A program made the position numbers and the translations under genes. From Lachnospiraceae bacterium (GTDB lineage Bacteria; Bacillota; Clostridia; Lachnospirales; Lachnospiraceae), in contig DOVL01000238.1 in the NCBI GenBank assembly GCA_003520105.1, forward strand, positions 1 through 6,224: a stretch of DNA of 6,224 nt, read 5' to 3'. Each line of letters opens with the position of its first letter. Within the stretch, counting starts at the first letter, position 1. Under the pieces are notes generated by a model that ran no database searches, was not told where the DNA came from, and saw only the letters and a program-made list of their open reading frames with translations. Shown here one piece after another: positions 1-4,812 of the stretch.

Positions 1-212
1 CCTTCAAACTTTGAATGATCCTGAAGCATGGAAAGATTCTGAAAAGCCTTCATGTAAGCATCCTGAAGCACGTCAGCCGCATCATTCTCATTCTTCATAT
101 ATTTAAGAGCTGTGTAGTATTTGTTCTTATAAGTTGTATTATATAAATATGTAAAGCCTTCATTATTACCTGAAAGAGCGGCCTCAACAGCCTCAGCGAT
201 ATTATTTAACAT
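1..212 (-). CDS. ECF-type RNA polymerase sigma factor, N-terminal part (truncated by window edge)
   Basis: The first 70 codons are visible; the rest lies beyond base 1. The start ATG is at 212-210, preceded by a strong GGAGGT ribosome binding site with a 7-nt spacer. The product opens MLNNIAEAVEAALSGNNEGF and then shows sigma-70 region 2. A helix around residues 20-40 is rich in Tyr and Lys (core-binding region 2.1), followed by the hallmark acidic stretch NDAADVLQDAYMKAFQNL at residues 43-60 (region 2.2, matching the family pattern D-A-EDV-LQ-xF-KA). Such proteins direct RNA polymerase to a small regulon and are often held by a membrane anti-sigma factor encoded next door. Any anti-sigma gene would be downstream, outside the window. 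The start overlaps the 3' end of a 52-codon gene by 11 nt, so the two are probably translationally coupled. The inducing signal and the regulon cannot be inferred from this fragment. Confidence 0.87.
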   Translation of the reverse strand, partial: MLNNIAEAVEAALSGNNEGFTYLYNTTYKNKYYTALKYMKNENDAADVLQDAYMKAFQNLSMLQDHSKFE

Positions 213-360
213 GATCACTACCTCCGTTTAATCTCTTCATTATCATATCATATATCTTAATTTTTAAAAGCTTGTTTTCCTGCGTATTCATCCTGTCAGT
301 CTCGAGCAGTTCCCTGAACCACATCAGCTGCTCGCGCGCTTCTACGCTTTTATCGTTCAT
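202..360 (-). CDS. Small 52-residue protein of unknown function, first gene of the sigma-factor operon
   Basis: A 53-codon frame (including TAA at 204-202) starts at ATG 360-358. It is preceded by an almost ideal ribosome binding site, AGGAGGG with a 7-nt spacer. The protein runs from MNDKSVEAREQLMWFRELLE to a C-terminus of NGGSDHVK. It is highly charged, with no signal peptide, no membrane segment and no cysteine. The hydrophobic spacing (LMWFRELLE at 12-20, LLKIKIYDMIMKRL at 31-44) suggests two amphipathic helices. The last 11 nt overlap the start of the ECF sigma gene, and the ribosome binding site of that gene lies inside this reading frame, so translation of the two is probably coupled. 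I do not recognise a family. A small sigma-binding or DNA-binding partner is possible from position alone. The strong ribosome binding site and the overlap are the main reasons to treat it as a real gene. Confidence 0.68.
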   Translation of the reverse strand: MNDKSVEAREQLMWFRELLETDRMNTQENKLLKIKIYDMIMKRLNGGSDHVK

Positions 361-604
361 ATTTCCGCCCTCCTATGTCAAATTATCCGTCATTTTTTAT
401 CCTTTCCCCAGAGTCCTGAAACAACCTTTCATCCTCTGCTTTTCATCTCTTTATTTATATGACAATCGAAATAACGGTAATATTTTAATAAATTTTATTT
501 TTTATCCAAAATTTAAATGTGCATTATAAATGAAATTAACATAACTCAGACATCGTACCAAGATACATCCTTCGGAGTATACTTATTATGAAAACAGTTT
601 CCTA
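361..604. other. Intergenic leader between the two minus-strand operons
   Basis: No convincing gene is seen on either strand in this AT-rich stretch. The part around 481-530 is especially A/T-rich and holds the best promoter candidates for the small-protein/sigma operon. Between those promoters and the start codon at 360 lies an untranslated leader of roughly 115-160 nt. It contains two very short frames on the minus strand: 432-397 (11 codons plus TAA) and 393-373 (6 codons plus TAG). The stop of the second forms part of the AGGAGG ribosome binding site of the 52-residue gene. Whether either is translated is unknown. A weak hairpin with interrupted arms (563-570 and 574-580) lies near the upstream end. 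Confidence 0.6.
482..509 (-). promoter_or_regulatory. Candidate sigma-A-type promoter for the small-protein/ECF sigma operon
   Basis: Reading the minus strand, TTGGAT at 509-504 is separated by 16 nt from TAAAAT at 487-482. Each box differs from its consensus (TTGACA, TATAAT) at one or two positions, and the spacer is AT-rich. Transcription would start near 475, giving a leader of about 115 nt. A rival is a perfect TATAAT at 528-523, but its -35 region (TGTCTG at 552-547, 18-nt spacing) is weak. AT-richness makes chance matches likely. Confidence 0.4.
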
Positions 605-607
605 TAC

Positions 608-650
608 ATAAAAATACCCTCCTTACCGGTTGGTCGGTAAAGAGGGTACA
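608..650 (-). terminator. Rho-independent terminator of the fakA-PAP2 operon
   Basis: Bases 615-628 and 635-648 form a 14-bp stem around a 6-nt loop. On the minus-strand RNA every position pairs, with a single G-U wobble. On the plus-strand RNA the same position would be a C-A mismatch, which supports minus-strand use. The stem is followed in the minus direction by a run of five T (614-610). It sits 20 nt after the stop codon of the PAP2 gene, the expected place for the end of the operon. Confidence 0.9.
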
Positions 651-667
651 ATAATAGTTTATCAAAA

Positions 668-1402
668 TTATGCAACATCTGTTTTATCAATTTTATCTTC
701 TACGCCTGCTTCGCTATATTTCTCGACATTTTCAGCCTTTTTCTTCCAATCGTGGAAGCTGACAAAATATCCGATCGTAATAACAGGAATCGCACCCAGA
801 ATATCCAGTGCTGAATGCTGTTTTACAAAACAGATCGATGCAGTGATACCTAAAGCAATAAATAGAATAATCGCCATTGGTATCTTTTTATTAAGTCTCT
901 TACTGCTGTGGGCGCCGAAAACAACGGCGAAAGCTCCTATAACATGATCCGAAGGACAGATATTTGTCGGATGATCCGCATCATATATTCTCTGAGTCAG
1001 CCATGTCAGGATGTTATCCCTTGGCATAGGATCCGGCCACATATGATGTCCTGTCGGATACAGGAAGTATATCGTAAGTGATATTGAAAAAGTTACGATA
1101 AAATACTTCATCGTTTTCTTGAACACAGGCGTTTCAAAGAACAAGCCGTATGCAAGAAGGAATATCCAGAACGGATACCATAACGCATAAAACAGAACGA
1201 ACCATTCATTGAAAGGTATTATATCATCAAGAGCGCAGTGGACGGTATGAAAGTCCTTAAAAGCTCTTTCTTCCAAAATAAAAAATACAATTGTATAAAA
1301 CGGCCAGAACAGTACCAAAAATACATGTCTGTACTGCGGTTTTGTTATATCCCTGAACTTGAAGCCCTTAAAGGCAAAGTCCTTCTTTAATTCATTAATC
1401 AT
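668..1402 (-). CDS. PAP2-family membrane phosphatase (phosphatidate-phosphatase-like)
   Basis: This 244-residue integral membrane protein has about six hydrophobic segments, near residues 26-44, 67-88, 98-115, 153-164, 174-193 and 200-216. PAP2 catalytic motifs are visible. PSDH at 150-153 corresponds to the PSGH motif with Asp in place of Gly, and H196-S-A-L-D200 corresponds to the H-x3-D motif that supplies the nucleophilic His and its Asp. The first family motif (K-x6-RP) is not clear; the segment before PSDH (YPTGHHMWPDPMPRDN, 115-130) resembles the aureobasidin/inositolphosphotransferase-like PAP2 branch. The C-terminal 25 residues are a charged tail. The family removes phosphate from phosphatidic acid, undecaprenyl diphosphate or related lipids at the membrane; the substrate here is unknown. 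The start ATG lies inside the acpP stop region (8-nt overlap), and the nearest GGAG is about 13 nt away, so coupled translation is likely. A terminator follows 20 nt after the stop. Confidence 0.83.
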   Translation of the reverse strand: MINELKKDFAFKGFKFRDITKPQYRHVFLVLFWPFYTIVFFILEERAFKDFHTVHCALDDIIPFNEWFVLFYALWYPFWIFLLAYGLFFETPVFKKTMKYFIVTFSISLTIYFLYPTGHHMWPDPMPRDNILTWLTQRIYDADHPTNICPSDHVIGAFAVVFGAHSSKRLNKKIPMAIILFIALGITASICFVKQHSALDILGAIPVITIGYFVSFHDWKKKAENVEKYSEAGVEDKIDKTDVA

Positions 1403-1628
1403 TTTTCGTCTGTTTCTCCAAGTAATCTACGATGTCCTGAACAGTTGCAAATGTAGCGAGCTTCTCGTCAGGTATAGTTATTCCGTATTTCTCTTCTATA
1501 GTCATAAGAAGCTGAAGTGTATCAATAGAATCCGCGCCAAGATCTTCCTTAAATCTTGATTCCGGAAGAACCTGAACGTCCTTTAGTTTTAACTGCTTGA
1601 TAAGTTCTGCTTTTACTTCTTCAAACAT
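1395..1628 (-). CDS. acpP: Acyl carrier protein
   Basis: The 77-residue length is normal for bacterial ACP. The phosphopantetheine attachment site is GADSIDTLQL at 31-40, with Ser34 as the modified residue. Helix III and the C-terminal region follow the family pattern (EEKYGITIPDEKL, then ATVQDIVDYLEKQ). The apo-protein would be modified by ACP synthase and would carry acyl chains for fatty acid and phospholipid synthesis in the cytosol. Helix II is slightly unusual: Ile follows the modified Ser instead of the common Leu, and Gln39 stands where many housekeeping ACPs have an acidic residue. This could mean a specialised ACP or simply lineage drift. The ribosome binding site AAGGAG lies 10 nt before the ATG, inside the end of plsX. 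The gene overlaps plsX by 8 nt upstream and the PAP2 gene by 8 nt downstream. The PlsX-ACP pairing fits the known need of PlsX for acyl-ACP. Confidence 0.95.
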   Translation of the reverse strand: MFEEVKAELIKQLKLKDVQVLPESRFKEDLGADSIDTLQLLMTIEEKYGITIPDEKLATFATVQDIVDYLEKQTKND

Positions 1629-2679
1629 TTTTACATATCTCCTTGCTGATTGTATTATTCAGACCACTCTTCACCATAGTGTAAGCCTGATCGATACATT
1701 TTGCAACAGCAACCTTATCACTGCTGCCGTGTCCCTTGACGATAACCTTCTCAGAACCCAGAAGAACACTTCCTCCGTATTTCTGATAATTCATGAAATC
1801 CTTCTCTTCTTCGAACATCTTCTTCATGAAGAGTGCGCCGATTTTATACTGATTTTTTGAATAAATATCATTTTTGATCTTCTTCAGGAGTTCAAGCGCA
1901 GTTCCCTCAACGGATTTAACAAGCACATTTCCTGAGAAGCCGTCACATACAACAAGATCATAATCGCCATGCAGAAGTTCTCTTGCTTCCATATTTCCGA
2001 CAAAATTAATTCCTTCAGATTCAGAAAGAAGTTTATATGCCTCTCTTCTCAGATCATCACCCTTTTCAGCCTCTGTTCCGATATTTAGGAGTCCGACTCT
2101 CGGATTCTTAATATTAAATGCAGCTTCAAGATATTTGCTGCCCATAACGGCATACTGCCAGAGCATTTCAGCAGTAACGTCCACATTTGCACCGCTGTCA
2201 CAAATACCGACTATACCACCTGCCATGGTAGGAAGTATCGGACAAAAAGCAGGTCTCCTGACACCGTCTATCCTCGGAATTCTCAGAGTTGCGGCTGCCA
2301 CAAGCGCGCCGGTTGCGCCATTGGAAACAAGTGCATCGATAGTATCATCCTCGCGGAGCATCTTGATTCCGCGTATCATGGAACTGTCCTTCTTAAGCCT
2401 TATTGCATCCGTCGGTTTATCGTTTCCGGTAATAACATCAGGAGCATGAACTATCTCTATCCTGCCCTTCAGATTATCAACAAGAGAAGCATCCCTGCCC
2501 CTCTTTTCAGCTGAAGCAGCGATGCTTTTATATGCCTTGTCAAGATAAGCACTGATTGCAGTCTCGTCACCGGTAAATATAACACTAAGATCCCGATGCT
2601 TCATAAGGCCTGTCAGCGCACCATGTATATTTGCGTCCGGGCTGTTGTCACCGCCCAGAGTATCTATTATCATCTTCAT
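1621..2679 (-). CDS. plsX: PlsX, acyl-ACP:phosphate acyltransferase
   Basis: PlsX converts acyl-ACP plus phosphate to acyl-phosphate, the acyl donor for PlsY in phosphatidic acid synthesis; it is a peripheral membrane enzyme. At 352 residues it is slightly longer than usual (about 330-345). Family signatures run in order: IDTLGGDNSPDA near the N-terminus (variant of DAMGGD-AP), SNGATGA (119-125), RRPAFCPILPT (141-151), DSGANVD (161-167), PRVGLLNIGTEAEKG (193-207), CDGFSGNVLVKSVEG (245-259), YGGSVLLG (301-308) and GHGSS (316-320). Relative to the Bacillus protein there seem to be about 20 extra residues around 48-71, rich in Lys, Ala and Arg. An in-frame stop lies 15 nt before the first ATG, so translation starts at 2679 or at the second Met (2673); the ribosome binding site (GGGATG) is weak for either. 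The 64-nt gap upstream shows no FapR-like operator that I can recognise. The 3' end overlaps acpP by 8 nt. The usual upstream neighbour rpmF is replaced by a GNAT-like gene. Confidence 0.95.
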   Translation of the reverse strand: MKMIIDTLGGDNSPDANIHGALTGLMKHRDLSVIFTGDETAISAYLDKAYKSIAASAEKRGRDASLVDNLKGRIEIVHAPDVITGNDKPTDAIRLKKDSSMIRGIKMLREDDTIDALVSNGATGALVAAATLRIPRIDGVRRPAFCPILPTMAGGIVGICDSGANVDVTAEMLWQYAVMGSKYLEAAFNIKNPRVGLLNIGTEAEKGDDLRREAYKLLSESEGINFVGNMEARELLHGDYDLVVCDGFSGNVLVKSVEGTALELLKKIKNDIYSKNQYKIGALFMKKMFEEEKDFMNYQKYGGSVLLGSEKVIVKGHGSSDKVAVAKCIDQAYTMVKSGLNNTISKEICKNV

Positions 2680-2743
2680 AATTTACATCCCATCACAATC
2701 GATAAAACAATCATCTCATGTAATCCGATCATTCATCCAAGCA

Positions 2744-3868
2744 TCACTCTGCAATTTTCTTCAGGTATGCTCTTCTTCTCTTATGCTGAACTGCATTGAA
2801 ACGTTTCCACTGATTACGTATTGAATGATTATCAACAAGATTAAGATTGGTCTCAGCGTATTCAATTCCGTCCTCACGAAGCATACGTGCAAGCTCTGCT
2901 CCGATTATCGCATTTACGCCCTTGTTCTGGTATTCTGGAGCTACGGCGATAAGTCCCAAATCAAGTATCTTCGGATGCTTGATAGCCTTGAGAAGTCTTG
3001 CCAGAGCCATCGGTGTCAGATGTCCGTAAGACTTCTGAACAGCCTTCGACATTGAAGGGAAGCACAGTCCGAGAGCCACCAGATTATCATTCTCATCAAC
3101 AATAACACCGGCATGATTAAGATCAATAACAAGTTTAAAGTTACTGATCAGCATTTTCTTCATACCATCCGTAAAAGGTACGGTTCCATAAATATCATAA
3201 TAAGCCCTGTCGAGGAGATCAAAGAAAGGATCAGCATATTTCTCAATGAAATCATCTACAGAATCAGCAGGAGCTATACGAAGCTTATAACGCTTCTTGA
3301 TCAATTCAGACATTCTGGAAAGTGAATCATCGCCCTCATCAGGTGCATAAATCTTGCTCTCTACCCATTCAACCTCTTTCTCATAACCACAGGCCTGAAT
3401 AAGACTTTCATAATAATCGTAATTATATTGTTCTTCGAATGTAGAAAGCTCATCAAAGCCCTCAACAAGAAGACCTTCTCTCTCAAGATCTGAGAAGCCA
3501 AGAGGCCCACAGATGGTATCCATCCCCTTTGAACGTCCCCATTCTTCAACAGCATCAAAGAGAGCCTTTGCAACCTTCTTGTCATTTATAGAATCAAACC
3601 TGGTAAATCTGATCCTCTTCTCGTTTCTTCTCTCGTTGCTCGATTTCTGAAGGATTCCTGAGATACGTCCTGCAATCTTACCGTTCTTGTAAGCATTATA
3701 ATAAACAGCCTCACAGGTGTCATAATATACATAATCCTTGCGGAATATCTTCTTCTCGTCTCCATAGAGCGGTGGAACGAAATAAGGATTACCCTTGTAT
3801 AATCTTAACGGAAAATCCAGAAACTCTTTCTTTTCCTTTCTGGTTTTTACCTCCCTTACTTCTATCAT
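2744..3868 (-). CDS. YghO-like GNAT-fold protein, probable N-acyl/acetyltransferase of unknown substrate
   Basis: This 374-residue soluble protein starts at ATG 3868, with GGAGG about 7 nt upstream. It opens with the pattern of YghO-like proteins: an EVREVKTRKEKKEFLDFPLR segment, then LYKGNPYFVPPL at 23-34. Two GNAT-like halves can be seen. The N-terminal half has a strand at 55-72 (VYYNAYKNGKIAGRISGI), a helix at 98-114 and the segment GPLGFSDLEREGLLVEGFD at 121-139. The C-terminal half has the acyl-CoA-binding-type motif LIAVAPEYQNKGVNAIIG at 306-323 and an ending LNLVDNHSIRNQWKRFNAV at 342-360 that resembles GNAT motif B. A tandem-GNAT layout is my inference and recalls Fem-type transferases. 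The reaction is not established for the family as far as I know. Its place between fakB and plsX points to an acyl-chain or lipid-related substrate. It is separated by 61 nt from fakB and by 64 nt from plsX, with no terminator in either gap. Confidence 0.8.
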   Translation of the reverse strand: MIEVREVKTRKEKKEFLDFPLRLYKGNPYFVPPLYGDEKKIFRKDYVYYDTCEAVYYNAYKNGKIAGRISGILQKSSNERRNEKRIRFTRFDSINDKKVAKALFDAVEEWGRSKGMDTICGPLGFSDLEREGLLVEGFDELSTFEEQYNYDYYESLIQACGYEKEVEWVESKIYAPDEGDDSLSRMSELIKKRYKLRIAPADSVDDFIEKYADPFFDLLDRAYYDIYGTVPFTDGMKKMLISNFKLVIDLNHAGVIVDENDNLVALGLCFPSMSKAVQKSYGHLTPMALARLLKAIKHPKILDLGLIAVAPEYQNKGVNAIIGAELARMLREDGIEYAETNLNLVDNHSIRNQWKRFNAVQHKRRRAYLKKIAE

Positions 3869-3929
3869 AAACCTTCCTCCATTTCCAGATCGCCGGCACC
3901 GGTTAAGTGTGCGAAACGAATTCTAAATA

Positions 3930-4799
3930 CTATCTATGCTTTGCATGGAAGCTCACACCAACTGTATTTGGTCCGCAATGACTTCCCGCAGTAGGATTAA
4001 CATTTGTTATCTCCAGTCTGATATCCTGGCCAAATCTGTTCTTAAGCAGTTCAGCAAGCTCTTCTGCCAGATAAGGAGCATCAGCATGTGCAACTATGAT
4101 CCTGTGATCCTTGACGTCCTCGCCAAGCTCCTCTACATAGCTGACAAGTCTCTCAACAGCCTTACTTCTGCCCTTTTCCTTACCGATGCTGACCATCTTG
4201 CCCTCTTCATTCATGTAGATGATCGGTCTGATACCGAGCAGAGTTCCCATCGTTCCTGCGATTCCCGAAACACGTCCGCTGTGCTTAAAGAATTTAAGAT
4301 CATCAGCAAAGAAATATACTGCAAATTTATCAATCTCAACCTTGGACCACTCAATTATCTCATCAATAGTGGCTCCTGCTTTGTATAGGTCACCAATCTC
4401 CTTAATGATATTCAAACTGCCGATCGTGATCCCCTTCGTATCTATCTCATAGAACTTTCTCTCCGGATAGTGCTGCTTAAGGTATTCCACAGCCTGATCC
4501 ATAGCTCCAAAGGTCGCTGACATAGCTCTTGAAAAATGAACATAAAGTATATCATTTCCATCTTCAAATACAGGTCTGAAATAATTGATATACTTGTCCA
4601 TACTGATGGCACTTGTATTTGGAAGGACTCCTGTACGAAGCCTCTCATAGAACGCGTGCGGCTCAAACTTGTCAAAGTCCTCATAAGGATAAACAGTCTT
4701 ACCATCGATGCTGTATGGCATGCTTATAAGCTTATATCCATATTCTGCCGCTTCTTCCGGCGTTATATCTGTATCAGTATCTGTAAATAAAACTAACAT
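3930..4799 (-). CDS. fakB: DegV-family fatty-acid-binding protein, probable FakB
   Basis: The 289-residue length is typical of DegV/FakB (about 280-290). The family binds one fatty acid in a buried tunnel and presents its carboxylate to FakA for phosphorylation to acyl-phosphate. Motifs are in order: TDTDTDITPEEA near the N-terminus (variant of TDS-aDlp), PNTSAIS (60-66, the TSQPS position), SRAMSATF (90-97, the SGTYQSA position), DTKGITIGS (120-128), DDLKFFKHSGRVS (166-178, family DDL-yLkkGGRIs), then LLGIRPII, and finally PTAGSHCGPNTVG at 269-281. The residues that hold the carboxylate in characterised FakB proteins (a Thr, a Ser and a His) appear kept as Thr62, Ser94 and His274, and the conserved Arg of the GGRIS loop as Arg176; this alignment is by eye. 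Substitutions such as IT for lp and SGRV for GGRI make it a divergent member. The ribosome binding site (AGGGGGT, 5-nt spacer) starts within the fakA stop codon, with only 10 nt between the genes. Chain specificity cannot be predicted. Confidence 0.85.
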   Translation of the reverse strand: MLVLFTDTDTDITPEEAAEYGYKLISMPYSIDGKTVYPYEDFDKFEPHAFYERLRTGVLPNTSAISMDKYINYFRPVFEDGNDILYVHFSRAMSATFGAMDQAVEYLKQHYPERKFYEIDTKGITIGSLNIIKEIGDLYKAGATIDEIIEWSKVEIDKFAVYFFADDLKFFKHSGRVSGIAGTMGTLLGIRPIIYMNEEGKMVSIGKEKGRSKAVERLVSYVEELGEDVKDHRIIVAHADAPYLAEELAELLKNRFGQDIRLEITNVNPTAGSHCGPNTVGVSFHAKHR

Positions 4800-4812
4800 A
4801 TTGTACCCCCTA
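4799..4812 (-). promoter_or_regulatory. Ribosome binding site of fakB built onto the fakA stop codon
   Basis: On the minus strand the fakA stop TAG (4812-4810) runs directly into GGGGGT, giving an AGGGGGT Shine-Dalgarno stretch 5 nt before the fakB ATG. Ribosomes terminating on fakA therefore sit on the fakB initiation site, which favours coupled synthesis of the kinase and its acyl-carrying partner. Confidence 0.7.

Noticed and set aside
272..529. Plus-strand frame of 85 codons across the leader and small gene
   Set aside because: It is Phe/Ser/Leu-rich from AT-rich DNA, and it is opposite the better-supported 52-residue gene with a strong ribosome binding site.
563..580. Short hairpin ATAC-TCC / GGA-GTAT as a terminator or operator
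   Set aside because: The stem is only 7 bp with a bulged A and a 3-nt loop, and no T-run follows on either strand. It may be chance.
630..947. Plus-strand frame of 105 codons, opposite the PAP2 gene
   Set aside because: It crosses the minus-strand terminator stem and the 3' part of a well-supported PAP2 gene. Its translation has no recognisable motifs, so it is an antisense shadow.
2135..2449. Plus-strand frame of 104 codons opposite plsX
   Set aside because: It lies within the most conserved core of PlsX on the other strand; its Ser/Ala/Ile/Pro-rich product is what reversed coding sequence gives.
3869..3929. Gap between fakB and the GNAT gene, with a CCGG-TG-CCGG motif, as a terminator or promoter
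   Set aside because: The GC-rich palindromic bases form no usable hairpin with a T-run, and I see no -35/-10 pair. It is best read as an ordinary intra-operon gap with a ribosome binding site.
3936..4388. Plus-strand frame of 150 codons opposite fakB
   Set aside because: It is entirely inside the DegV/FakB gene, which has motifs along its whole length. The composition looks like a reverse-strand artefact and there is no separate promoter.
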